Assembly: GCF_030013905.1 (NCBI RefSeq)
Contig: NZ_CP124862.1
Coordinates: 4,281,051 to 4,345,050, forward strand
DNA: 64,000 nt
Reading direction: 5' to 3'
DNA from: Petroclostridium sp. X23
Lineage (GTDB): Bacteria > Bacillota > Clostridia > SK-Y3
Positions 25,012 to 33,714 of the stretch are shown here, in pieces. The notes beneath the pieces are model-generated. The model ran no database searches and was not told the DNA's origin. It worked only from the letters and a program-made list of their open reading frames with translations. Each line of letters begins with the position of its first letter. The stretch's first letter is position 1. A program made the position numbers and the translations under genes.

Positions 25012-25536
25012 ATGCAAATGAAAAAAGAACTATCAAATAGTAAAAAAATTGTATTATTTATATTGATTGTTTCATTGGTAATGGTAGGCTTTCAGATAGT
25101 ATACGGAGCCGTGGCCGAGCCCGGTTCCCAAGAAGATCCCATTATTACCCAAAGTTATCTGGAAGAAATTGTTGTGCCTCAAATACAGGAGAGCATAAAT
25201 GCTAAGCTTACAGCTTTGACACAAAAAGTGGACCAGATTAAACAAGGAGAGCCACAACAATCGGCAAGCGGAGATAAATATACCGTTGTCAGCGTAGCAC
25301 AAGGTCAGAAACTGATTGGGGCTGCAGGAACGGAAGTGATTTTGCGTATGGGAAAAGCAACCATTATTGCCACGGCAAAGGGTGGAGTAGCGGATGTTAC
25401 ACAGGGGATAGATCTGCCAAACGGAACAGCTATGCCGGCGAATCACTTGCTAATTATTCCTGTTGATGACGGAAGGGGTTTAGCTGCCCAACAAGATTTA
25501 TTAGTAATGGTAAAAGGTGCATATACATTGCAATAA
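25012..25536 (+). CDS. Secreted or membrane-tethered clostridial protein of unknown function
   Basis: A 174-residue protein with an N-terminal hydrophobic segment (about residues 12-32) ending AVA, either a cleaved signal or an anchor. Next comes PGSQEDPIITQSYLEE and a coiled-coil-prone helix (about 50-78), then a compact beta-rich domain (about 90-174) ending DDGRGLAAQQDLLVMVKGAYTLQ. I recognise the PGSQEDPIIT start and MVKGAYT end as recurring in clostridial proteins but know no function. A gene fragment ending LVKGAYTIQ lies at 38112, so the family may occur more than once in this genome. It follows mazF by 58 bases with its own GGGGAG site and ends at a strong terminator. Confidence 0.75.
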   Translation: MQMKKELSNSKKIVLFILIVSLVMVGFQIVYGAVAEPGSQEDPIITQSYLEEIVVPQIQESINAKLTALTQKVDQIKQGEPQQSASGDKYTVVSVAQGQKLIGAAGTEVILRMGKATIIATAKGGVADVTQGIDLPNGTAMPANHLLIIPVDDGRGLAAQQDLLVMVKGAYTLQ

Positions 25537-25558
25537 TATATACATATTTAGTGAATAC

Positions 25559-25584
25559 AAAAAGAGCCTTTAAAGGCTCTTTTA
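25559..25584 (+). terminator. Intrinsic terminator
   Basis: AAAAGAGCCTTTAAAGGCTCTTTT, a short, strong hairpin followed by ATTG; it separates the secreted-protein gene from the minus-strand regulator. Confidence 0.87.
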
Positions 25585-25675
25585 TTGTCTAGTCTGTTAT
25601 TAAAGAGAACCAGGCAAGATCATTGCTGTTTGTGATTAAAGGAATCAGCTCTTATGCCATATATTCAGCATTCAC

Positions 25676-26530
25676 CTAAAGACCCAGATAGTAGCCGTTA
25701 TTAAGAATCTCTTCAGTTTGTGCAATTACTTTCATCGTGTGGTCGTGATCTTCCAAGGCCACAGCAGCCAAAAGGTAGTTGCAGACGCAGAAAAGAGAAA
25801 CGAAGGAACTCTTATAGGAAATGCTATTGGTACAACAAGGGAGAATGATATCACCATAAGGATCAATTTCGGTATTTCCCTGTTTTGTAAATAGAATGAC
25901 TGTTATCCCGTGCTTTTTAAACCACGAAACAATGCTCGCAGTCATTTTAGAATAACGTGGTGTTAAAATAGCGATACACACATCCTCCGGACTCGCATTG
26001 CTAATTTCCTCGGGAAACATCATTCCTATGCCTTGAATCAGTCTAACACCCGTCTTAATCTGGCTAAGACGATAGGCGATATAATGAGCGACAGAAAAAG
26101 CGCCGCGGTTTCCAACTACATATACTGATTTAGCGTTAATAATAGCAGAAACTGCCTTTGACAAATCCTCCTCTGAGAGACCCATTAGAGTTGCATGGAT
26201 ATTATCGATATCATTTTGGAAGGTATCGATAAGCAGCTTATCTTGTTTTGTATTCTTTATGGAGTCACTCAGCCGCTCTGGAAGACTTGCCTTGCCGATA
26301 AGGCCTTGTTGGAGATCCTGCTGCATATCCGCATAACCATTGTAGCCAAGCGAACGCGCAAAGCGAATGACAGAAGTTGTACTAACTCCAATTTCAAGTG
26401 AGAGTTCCTCCAGCTTTTTGAAAGCGACAGCATCTAAATGTTGTAGTAAATAATCAGCCACCTGTTTTTGAATACTTGTCAAGCTATCATATATCTCATT
26501 AATGTTGCTGGTAAAGTCGTTCATATTCAT
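25676..26530 (-). CDS. RpiR/MurR-family transcriptional regulator
   Basis: A 284-residue regulator with an N-terminal RpiR helix-turn-helix (about 1-78: AFKKLEELSLEIGVSTTSVI, RFARSLGYNGYADMQQ) and a C-terminal SIS sugar-isomerase-like ligand domain (about 125-250, VYVVGNRGAFSVAHYIAYRL). RpiR proteins usually bind phosphorylated sugars or polyol phosphates. It lies at the end of the minus-strand arm of the catabolic island, after the glycerate kinase and enolase-like genes. Its promoter carries an 18-base motif also found at the glycerate-kinase promoter, so it probably controls the whole island. The ligand is unknown; a phospho-glycerate-type compound would fit the adjacent enzymes. Confidence 0.93.
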   Translation of the reverse strand: MNMNDFTSNINEIYDSLTSIQKQVADYLLQHLDAVAFKKLEELSLEIGVSTTSVIRFARSLGYNGYADMQQDLQQGLIGKASLPERLSDSIKNTKQDKLLIDTFQNDIDNIHATLMGLSEEDLSKAVSAIINAKSVYVVGNRGAFSVAHYIAYRLSQIKTGVRLIQGIGMMFPEEISNASPEDVCIAILTPRYSKMTASIVSWFKKHGITVILFTKQGNTEIDPYGDIILPCCTNSISYKSSFVSLFCVCNYLLAAVALEDHDHTMKVIAQTEEILNNGYYLGL

Positions 26531-26552
26531 TCTCCATTACAGTTTTTTTTTA

Positions 26553-26570
26553 TAGTATAATATACAACAT
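26553..26570 (-). promoter_or_regulatory. Candidate RpiR operator at the regulator's own promoter
   Basis: On the minus strand, ATGTTGTATATTATACTA overlaps a TATACT -10 box, with TTGACA just upstream. The motif differs by one base from the site at 29603-29620. Use as an operator is inference from this shared position. Confidence 0.5.
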
Positions 26571-26713
26571 ATTTTGTCAACACTTTCAGAGATATTGTGT
26601 AACGATATAATTATGAATCAACATACAGCGGAATTTTTGAGGGCTCATTCTTATCAGCCTATATTCCAAGAGTATCGTTGGTTACATTTAATGCGATTAA
26701 AATATAAACATCA

Positions 26714-27991
26714 CTAGAAGCGTACAATTTTTGAAAGATCATGCAGATGGCTGTCGGGGTTTTCGCTGCTTGCGCGTAGAAGATAATTCATTTTATCCAA
26801 TCGTTCCCCTGTTTTGGGCACGCCGTTTTTGGAGATTTTGGAATGCAGGCCGATGGACAAGTCAGCAATGATATCCCCTATAACACCGCCTGCACGGCCG
26901 GAAGGGATAACTAGCAACCCACGTTCTGCCGCAAAATGATGGGCATTGAGAGCTTCGGTGATGGTGCCTATCTGGTTAGGCTTAAGGATAAAGCCATCCA
27001 CAGCTTTGAGTTCATACGCTTTGTTTAGCCTTTCCGGGTTTGTTGCGATAAAGTCATCACCGATCACAATGGTGCGTTTCAGTTCTTGATTAGCTTTTAT
27101 AAAGCCCTTCCAGTCATCTTCGTCAAGAAGGTCTTCAATGAACACTAGATTGAAACGTTTTGTCAGCTCGCTGGCAAAATCGATTATCTCATCCGATGAG
27201 ACGCGATTGCCCATAAGTTCGTAAGTACTTGTTTTAGCATCATACATCTCAGTTGATGCACAGTCGAGTGCATATGCCATTTTATCAGTAAAGCCACACT
27301 CTTCAACGGCCTGTGCCATCAGTTCGAGTACAACGGACGGGTCGTTGCTTGGTGCTGCCCAGCCATAGGAACGGCCCAGCATAGGTGGCACTCCTTTGTT
27401 ATAGCGAGTGATCACCGATTCCAGCCTTTGGGAGACTGCAACAGCCATCGAAATCGCTTGCTCTACCGAGTCAGCACGGTAGGGTGCCAGCATAAATTCA
27501 TTGAAGGCCTGCTTAACATTTCCGTTTTTACCACCGTTAATCACGTTGAAGGTCGGTAGTGGGATAGTCTTGGGCGGTCCCCCTGCGATGTAGCGGTACA
27601 ATGGGACGCGCTGAGAGGCTGCGGCTGCCCTGTAGCAAGCGATGGAGGTGCTGTAGATTGAATTTCCGCCAAGCTTCCCCTTATTTGGGGTACCATCGAG
27701 AGCGATCATTGCCTCGTCTATTGCTTTCTGATCAAGTACATCCATATCGATGACCGCCGGTGCGATTATATTATGTACTATGTCAACTGCCTTATGGACA
27801 CTCAAGCCATGGTAATCATTTTCATCACCGTCCCTTAGGATAAAGGATTCATATTTACCTACGGAGGTGCCTGTGGGAGCCGAGCCTCTGCCCATCACAC
27901 CGTCATAGGTGTACACGTCCACTTCCAATGCAGGACGGGAGTTGCAGTCTAAAATCTGTCTTGCAGCGATTCTTTCAATCTTTGTACTCAA
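26714..27991 (-). CDS. Divergent enolase-superfamily protein (enolase-like, altered active site)
   Basis: A 425-residue protein alignable to enolase over its whole length (start ERIAARQILDCNSRP, VLDQKAIDEAMIALDGTPNKG, ALDCASTEMY, IEDLLDEDDW, IGDDFIATNPERL, KPNQIGT). Numbered from the TTG start, the three metal ligands (D243, E286, D312) and the catalytic base Lys (K337) are kept, as is the Glu of NEFM (E165). The GDEGG motif that supplies enolase's second acid (yeast E211) reads GRSYG here, the His of SHRSG (yeast H373) is Gly, and the His loop is lost. It may therefore dehydrate a different phospho-hydroxyacid, or be a weak enolase. TTG is preferred to an upstream GTG that overlaps the AGG ribosome binding site. 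Confidence 0.82.
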   Translation of the reverse strand: MSTKIERIAARQILDCNSRPALEVDVYTYDGVMGRGSAPTGTSVGKYESFILRDGDENDYHGLSVHKAVDIVHNIIAPAVIDMDVLDQKAIDEAMIALDGTPNKGKLGGNSIYSTSIACYRAAAASQRVPLYRYIAGGPPKTIPLPTFNVINGGKNGNVKQAFNEFMLAPYRADSVEQAISMAVAVSQRLESVITRYNKGVPPMLGRSYGWAAPSNDPSVVLELMAQAVEECGFTDKMAYALDCASTEMYDAKTSTYELMGNRVSSDEIIDFASELTKRFNLVFIEDLLDEDDWKGFIKANQELKRTIVIGDDFIATNPERLNKAYELKAVDGFILKPNQIGTITEALNAHHFAAERGLLVIPSGRAGGVIGDIIADLSIGLHSKISKNGVPKTGERLDKMNYLLRASSENPDSHLHDLSKIVRF

Positions 27992-28087
27992 TATAATATA
28001 CCTCACTTTCTATTTAGTTTATGCGATGACTAACCGCCACTAAGACTGCCGTTTCTTTAAGTGGGAGATATAGTGACGTTGAGAACT

Positions 28088-29506
28088 CTATTCATGCAAT
28101 GCCGGAACATACATAATGTTAAAATCACAGACATTGGTGCCTGTATTACCGGTAATTACACAATTGCCGATTTCAGTGAGTGCCTCATTGCTGGCGTGAC
28201 CTCTCAGTGCATCGAATAGGTCTATACCGTGATTAGAGGCTTCTGCGGCACTTTTCGAATCGGTAATTCCTCCGGCTGCAAGTGTTGTACCGTCCGTTCC
28301 TTCTGTATCTATCGATAACATGCAGGTACCTTTCGATTTTTGAGCTCCTAAGGCAAAGCTAATGGCCATTTCCTGCGAGGGGCCACCATGTCCTTTGATC
28401 GATTTGTTATCAAGGATGGTTGTCGTGGCCTCACCTGCACTTAAAACCACGCAGGGCGGAGCGATAGGACGATGATAACACTGAATTTCACGGGCGATTG
28501 AAGCGAACAATGAGCCTACCTCTTTGCTCTCGCCTTCAATGAAAGTGGTCAAAATCATTACGGGTAGGCCCATATCCTCTGCGATTTCCTTTGCGTAGGC
28601 ACAGGAATCAGGAAGGGTATTGAGCTGGAAATAGGTATTACGTGGGAAGGCTTTTGGCGTTTCCCCTTTAGAGCCGCAAGATTGCAGATATTGTACAACA
28701 CGCTTCGGTAGGCGACTGGCGAGGTCATAATCGTGGATGACTCTCAGCGCGTTCTCAAGGGTGGTCTGGTCCGGTCCCATCGGGGTGCCGTAAAAGCCAG
28801 ACCATGGGATTCCGATATCCCCAGTGGGCGGATTAGTAACTGCGTCACTGATATTAAAGCCGATGAGCTCTGAACCTTTCGATGCAATCCGCTCTGCTAG
28901 TCTTCCACCATTCATTTGCGAAATATGTCGCCGGACCGAATTGATTTCGACGATATTAGCACCTGACTTAAGCAGCACGTCGGTTGTATCTATTTCATCC
29001 TGCAGGGTAAGCCCTTCAACAGGGCAGCTCATCAGCGCGGAACTACCGCCGCTCATCACACAGATAAAAAGATCGTCAGTACATGACGCGTCTACCAGCT
29101 TGAAAATCTCTTTGCATGCTCGGACTCCCTCCTCATTGGGCAAGGGATGACCACCGATATAGACTCTGGTTTTTATGAAAGTATCGGTGGGTTCAAGGAT
29201 CTTAACTACAGCAATACCTGCTGTGAGCCAATCGCCGAGTACCTCCTCAACGGCCATTACCATAGCGTTGCAGGCTTTTCCTCCTCCAATCAAGTAGATA
29301 TTTTTCTTCTTAGAAAGATCCCAGCTTTTGACCCCGATATGGAGAGAAGTTCCTTTCACGCGCATGATTGATTTTATACGCTGATAAGAATCCATCCGGT
29401 TCAAAGTTGCTTCGGTAATATTCAGCACAATCCTTCTAGATTCAACATCGCCATGGCTAAGTAGTGCTTCTCTGTTTTTAATCTTGGGTTTAGCTATAGT
29501 ATCCAT
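28088..29506 (-). CDS. Glycerate 2-kinase, MOFRL/GckA-TtuD family
   Basis: A 472-residue protein of the GckA/TtuD glycerate kinase family, which makes 2-phosphoglycerate from D-glycerate and ATP. Family features are IYLIGGGKACNAMVMAVEE, GGHPLPNEEG, VMSGGSSALMSCP, the NSVRRHISQMNGGRLAE segment with catalytic Lys/Arg-type residues, and the C-terminal MOFRL domain (VLSAGEATTT, GHGGPSQEMAI, STEGTDGTT-like DTEGTDGTTLAAGG). It is the first gene of the minus-strand arm and is followed by the enolase-like gene. Product 2-phosphoglycerate is enolase's normal substrate, which makes the altered enolase-like neighbour notable. Promoter and candidate operator lie at about 29600-29640. Confidence 0.92.
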   Translation of the reverse strand: MDTIAKPKIKNREALLSHGDVESRRIVLNITEATLNRMDSYQRIKSIMRVKGTSLHIGVKSWDLSKKKNIYLIGGGKACNAMVMAVEEVLGDWLTAGIAVVKILEPTDTFIKTRVYIGGHPLPNEEGVRACKEIFKLVDASCTDDLFICVMSGGSSALMSCPVEGLTLQDEIDTTDVLLKSGANIVEINSVRRHISQMNGGRLAERIASKGSELIGFNISDAVTNPPTGDIGIPWSGFYGTPMGPDQTTLENALRVIHDYDLASRLPKRVVQYLQSCGSKGETPKAFPRNTYFQLNTLPDSCAYAKEIAEDMGLPVMILTTFIEGESKEVGSLFASIAREIQCYHRPIAPPCVVLSAGEATTTILDNKSIKGHGGPSQEMAISFALGAQKSKGTCMLSIDTEGTDGTTLAAGGITDSKSAAEASNHGIDLFDALRGHASNEALTEIGNCVITGNTGTNVCDFNIMYVPALHE

Positions 29507-29602
29507 AACTACCTCCTAATAATTATTTTAATTTGGGTTGAACTTATCAACCTAAATAAAACAGACAGAAATGGAGATTGCCAATATGTGACCTGATAAA
29601 AG

Positions 29603-29620
29603 TAGTATAACATACAACAT
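29603..29620 (-). promoter_or_regulatory. Glycerate-kinase promoter with candidate RpiR operator
   Basis: Minus strand: TTGACT, 17 bases, TATACT, with ATGTTGTATGTTATACTA covering spacer and -10. The 18-base motif is nearly identical to that at the rpiR promoter. The 29507-29826 gap contains this promoter, the divergent hyuA promoter and nothing else recognisable. Confidence 0.55.
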
Positions 29621-29679
29621 TTATATAGTCAATTACCTAAAACATAGAAAAATTTTTAATAAATCACACAAAAAAAGTA

Positions 29680-29709
29680 TTGACTACAACTATTTTGGGG
29701 TGATATAAT
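29680..29709 (+). promoter_or_regulatory. Sigma-A promoter of the hyuA operon
   Basis: TTGACT (29680-29685), 18-base spacer, TATAAT (29704-29709). The spacer contains TACAACTATTTTG, close to TACAACATATTTTG beside the rpiR promoter motif, so the same regulator may act here. A GGAGG site precedes hyuA. Confidence 0.65.
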
Positions 29710-29826
29710 CTTACCATGACATAGACAATTACAATATGAAGTAGGCGATCCCATCTATTGTCGCCGCCGCCATAATCATACTATGGTGGCAGAAAAGTCG
29801 AATATATTCAGAGGAGGTGCTTTGAT

Positions 29827-31884
29827 ATGTACAGAATCGGAATTGATGTCGGTGGTACTTTTACCGATGTCACGCTTCTAAATTCCGAAACAGGTAAGTA
29901 TTACACCTATAAACTTTCGTCCACCCCGCATGACCAGTCCGTAGCTATCAGCAACGGCACCAAGGAAACCCTTGATCTCTACAATGTATCCCCAGCCGAG
30001 ATTGAATATTTCGGGCATGGTACCACCGTGGCCACTAATATGATTATCGAGCGGAAGGGCGCCAAGACAGCTCTTATTACTACCCGAGGCTTTCGAGATC
30101 TATTGGAGATCGGGCGCCAAACTCGTCCGTCCCTATATAATGTTATGGAGGATAAGGCCGAAACGCTAGTGAAACGTTCGCTTCGTCTTGAAATCGATGA
30201 ACGAATTATGGCTGACGGTACAGTTCTCACAGAGGCCAGCCCTGACCAGATCGTTGCAGTTCTACAGGAACTCAAGTCCAAAGGAGTAGAAGCTGTAGCA
30301 GTATGCTTTCTTTTTTCATTTCTCAATTCTTCTAATGAAAAGATTGTAGAGGAGTGTATCAAAGATGTGTGGCCAGAAGTCTACTACTCTGTTTCCTCTA
30401 CCATACTACCCGAATTTCGTGAGTTTGAACGCCTAAGTACTACAGTAATAAATTCTTATCTCGGTCCGCGTATGAAAATGTACATTAATAATCTTCAGCA
30501 GCGTGTTAAAGATATTGGTGTTAAGGTTGAGCCCTATATCACTCAGTCTAACGGTGGTGTTATGTCGATTGGCTCTACTATTCAAACCCCTGTGCAGACC
30601 GCTCTGTCTGGCCCAAGCGCCGGTGTTGTCGGGGCGATTCATGTTGCGAAAACAGCGGGCTTTGATAATATTATTACATATGATATGGGGGGGACTAGTA
30701 CTGACGTTTCACTCGTAAATAACGGTATCGCAGAATATACAACCAAACGGAAAGTATGTGGACTGCCCTCGGGTGTTCCTATGATTGACGTGCATGCGGT
30801 CGGTGCGGGTGGTGGAAGTATCGCCCATATCGATAATGCGGGCGCACTGAAGGTCGGACCTGAAAGTGCCGGTGCCAATCCCGGTCCGGTAGCCTATGGT
30901 CTTGGTAATGAGGATCCCGTTGTCACTGATGCTAATATTGTGTTAGGGCGTATTAACCCCAATTACGTTCTCGGCGGCAGGCTCAAAATTAACGCAAAGC
31001 TCTCTCAAAAGGCTATTAAGAATAAAATTGCCGATCCAATGCATATGACGGTTGAGCAGGCAGCACAAGGCATTATCAGCGTCGTCAACTCTAATATGGC
31101 ACGTGCTGTACGCGTTATCACTGTCGAAAAGGGTTACAACCCATCCGACTATGTTCTGGTTGCATATGGTGGTGCGGGCCCGTTGCATGCGGCGCACCTG
31201 GCTCAAGAGATAGGTATCAACACAGTACTCATTCCGCCGTCTCCCGGTACGCTATGTGCCTTCGGTCTTCTTACTGCGGATATTAAGAAGAGTTATGTGA
31301 GGACCTCGCTGTTGGGTTACGACGAGGCCACACCCGAACTTATCAATGGTATCCTTGGAACTTTAATGGAACAGGGAAATGAATGGCTAGTCTCTGAAAA
31401 GGTCGAATTAGAAAATCGCAAGTTTCATAATATTGCTGAGATGCGCTATGTGGGCCAGAACTATGAGCTGCAAGTGGAAATTCCTGCTACCGGCGTCACT
31501 GAAGCTGACATTGCCGAGATGAAGGAAGATTTTTTCAAAGCACATGAATTGAACTACGGCTATTATAATCCTAAGGCGCCTATTCAGATTGTTAACTTCC
31601 GCAGTGAGGCCATCGGAATTGTTTCTAAGCCCAAGTTTGCTGAATTAGACTTCATTATGGACGATGTTTCCAAGGCTGTGATAAACACCAGAGAGGTTTA
31701 TTTCCAGGAGTCAGGTAAGGTTGTTTGTCCCGTGTATGACCGCTCCAAACTTGGCATAATTAAACGAGTTGACGGTCCTTGTATCGTAGAGCAGATGGAT
31801 TCTACCACTGTTATCCCACCAAATACATGGTTTGAGGTGGACACTTATGGAAACATCATTATTAATGCCTTTGCACAAAAATAA
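29827..31884 (+). CDS. hyuA: Hydantoinase/oxoprolinase family protein, subunit A
   Basis: A 685-residue HyuA-type subunit, which carries the actin-like ATPase part of ATP-dependent hydantoinases, 5-oxoprolinases, lactamases and related carboxylases. The N-terminal Hydant_A_N domain begins YRIGIDVGGTFTDVTLL; the second phosphate loop YDMGGTSTDVSLV (about residues 281-293) and GAGGGSIAHID follow. The C-terminal region ends in a beta-rich domain. Length matches N-methylhydantoinase A. It acts with HyuB, 17 bases downstream. Substrate cannot be read from sequence: cyclic amides and ketones are both possible within the family. Higher G+C than the surrounding backbone. Confidence 0.94.
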   Translation: MYRIGIDVGGTFTDVTLLNSETGKYYTYKLSSTPHDQSVAISNGTKETLDLYNVSPAEIEYFGHGTTVATNMIIERKGAKTALITTRGFRDLLEIGRQTRPSLYNVMEDKAETLVKRSLRLEIDERIMADGTVLTEASPDQIVAVLQELKSKGVEAVAVCFLFSFLNSSNEKIVEECIKDVWPEVYYSVSSTILPEFREFERLSTTVINSYLGPRMKMYINNLQQRVKDIGVKVEPYITQSNGGVMSIGSTIQTPVQTALSGPSAGVVGAIHVAKTAGFDNIITYDMGGTSTDVSLVNNGIAEYTTKRKVCGLPSGVPMIDVHAVGAGGGSIAHIDNAGALKVGPESAGANPGPVAYGLGNEDPVVTDANIVLGRINPNYVLGGRLKINAKLSQKAIKNKIADPMHMTVEQAAQGIISVVNSNMARAVRVITVEKGYNPSDYVLVAYGGAGPLHAAHLAQEIGINTVLIPPSPGTLCAFGLLTADIKKSYVRTSLLGYDEATPELINGILGTLMEQGNEWLVSEKVELENRKFHNIAEMRYVGQNYELQVEIPATGVTEADIAEMKEDFFKAHELNYGYYNPKAPIQIVNFRSEAIGIVSKPKFAELDFIMDDVSKAVINTREVYFQESGKVVCPVYDRSKLGIIKRVDGPCIVEQMDSTTVIPPNTWFEVDTYGNIIINAFAQK

Positions 31885-31901
31885 GAAGGAGGGGAGTATA
31901 A

Positions 31902-33611
31902 ATGAGTGAGAAGATTAATGGCGTCCTTCTGGAGGTGATAGGAAACACCTTTATGTCCATTGCCGAAGAGATGGGCGCGGTTCTGGTTAAGTCTGCGTAC
32001 TCCACTAACATCAAGGAGCGCAAAGACTGCTCCTGTGGTGTATTTGATGTAAAGGGACATACTATCGCCCAGGCTGAACACATACCAATGCATCTTGGAT
32101 CACTTTTAGGTCTCATCGAAAATATCGTTAATAATTTTGATATGGATCATATCAAGCCGGGTGATATGTTTATAGCCAATGACCCATATAACGGTGGCGG
32201 TACCCATCTTCCCGATATTGCCGTCGCGTCGCCTGTTTTCTGGAACGGCAAGGTTGTTGCGTATGTTGCTAACATCGCCCACCATAACGACGTTGGTGGA
32301 CGCGTACCCGGATCAAATGCTGCAGATTCCGATTCCATTTATGCAGAAGGGATCCGTATCCCACCTGTGAAGATTTTCAATGAAGGAGTCCTGAATGAGG
32401 ACATCCTCAATCTAATCCTGCTTAATTGCCGCGTTAACCACATCCGTCGCGGTGATCTCAGTGCCCAGTTTGCTTGTAACAATAAGGGGGTACAGCGTGT
32501 TGAGGACATTTTCAGACGTTATGGTACCGAGATCATTAATGAGTGCATGGACGAGTTACTGAGTTACGCTGAACGTAAAATCCGTATGTCCATTAAAGAG
32601 ATTCCCAATGGCATGCATGAGTTTTCAGACTATCTCGATTCCGATGGTGTTGGCAGTGGTCCTATCAAACTCAATGTAGAGCTTGAAATCCTTGACGAAG
32701 ACATCTTGCTCGATTTTACCAACAATCCCGATCAGGTCAAAGGTGCCATCAATTTGCCCGAGACCGCTCTTCGTGCTGCTGTCTACTATGGCGTGCGCAG
32801 CATTATCGATCCCTCTTTACCAACCAACGGCGGCTACTACCGTGCCATACAGATCAAAACACGTCCAGGCTGCATTCTTGGTTGCACCGCGCCTGCCGCT
32901 TGTGCAGGACGTAGTGATACGGCGCAGCGTGTAGCAGATATGGTCTTTGGTGCGATGTCCAAGGTTGTTCCTCATAAGGTTATCGCGGGCAGCAATAGCT
33001 CTATCACCGGTGTTTACTTCGGTGGTGTGAATCCTAAAGATAATGAGTATTACGTTTACATGGAAACCTTTGGCGGAGGCTCAGGTGCACGTTTCTGCAA
33101 GGATGGACTCAGTTGTGTACAGGTTCACATGTCAAATACTTCAAATCTGCCTATTGAGAGTATGGAAATTGAATTTCCGTACATGGTCGAGCAATACAAG
33201 CTGGTCCGAGACTCAGGCGGTCCCGGTAAGTACCGTGGTGGTCTTTCTATGATGAAGGACATCCGTGTTCTCGGCCACAGCAGTGAATTTTCCATCAAGG
33301 CTGATCGGCATAAGACACCACCTTGGGGTCTCTTCGGCGGTAAGCCAGGCAAACCCGGAATGATTATTATGAACCCTGAAACCGACAAGCCGGTAGTAAT
33401 TGATTCCAAAAAATCGGGCGTTGTTTTGGAAGAGAACGGTATCTTGCGATGCCAGATGCCCGGTGCCGGCGGCTACGGCGATCCGCTTGAACGCGATAGA
33501 GCTCTTGTGGTCAAAGACCTTGAAGAAGGTTACATCTCCCGGGAAAGCGCAGTCCGTGACTACGGCATGAGCGAGGAGGAGCTTGCCTCTGTAGAAATTT
33601 TAGAGGATTAA
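31902..33611 (+). CDS. hyuB: Hydantoinase/oxoprolinase family protein, subunit B
   Basis: A 569-residue HyuB-type catalytic subunit, partner of the preceding HyuA. Typical segments are SIAEEMGAVLVKSAYSTNIKER near the start, DMFIANDPYNGGGTHLPDI (about residues 88-106), the metal-binding HHNDVGGRVPGS, and the C-terminal GGSGARFCKDGLSC and RGGLSMMKDI blocks. Normal length. The pair should use ATP to open a cyclic amide or activate a related carbonyl compound in the cytoplasm. The gene ends 103 bases before the aldo/keto reductase gene, with no obvious terminator between. Confidence 0.94.
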   Translation: MSEKINGVLLEVIGNTFMSIAEEMGAVLVKSAYSTNIKERKDCSCGVFDVKGHTIAQAEHIPMHLGSLLGLIENIVNNFDMDHIKPGDMFIANDPYNGGGTHLPDIAVASPVFWNGKVVAYVANIAHHNDVGGRVPGSNAADSDSIYAEGIRIPPVKIFNEGVLNEDILNLILLNCRVNHIRRGDLSAQFACNNKGVQRVEDIFRRYGTEIINECMDELLSYAERKIRMSIKEIPNGMHEFSDYLDSDGVGSGPIKLNVELEILDEDILLDFTNNPDQVKGAINLPETALRAAVYYGVRSIIDPSLPTNGGYYRAIQIKTRPGCILGCTAPAACAGRSDTAQRVADMVFGAMSKVVPHKVIAGSNSSITGVYFGGVNPKDNEYYVYMETFGGGSGARFCKDGLSCVQVHMSNTSNLPIESMEIEFPYMVEQYKLVRDSGGPGKYRGGLSMMKDIRVLGHSSEFSIKADRHKTPPWGLFGGKPGKPGMIIMNPETDKPVVIDSKKSGVVLEENGILRCQMPGAGGYGDPLERDRALVVKDLEEGYISRESAVRDYGMSEEELASVEILED

Positions 33612-33714
33612 CAGGAGCATGCAACTTCGAATGAAAACAGCGCATGTTGCGCAAAACTGACCTTTGTAGAATTCTGTAATCTACTAATTTATTAAATGAG
33701 AAGGAGAGGATGTT

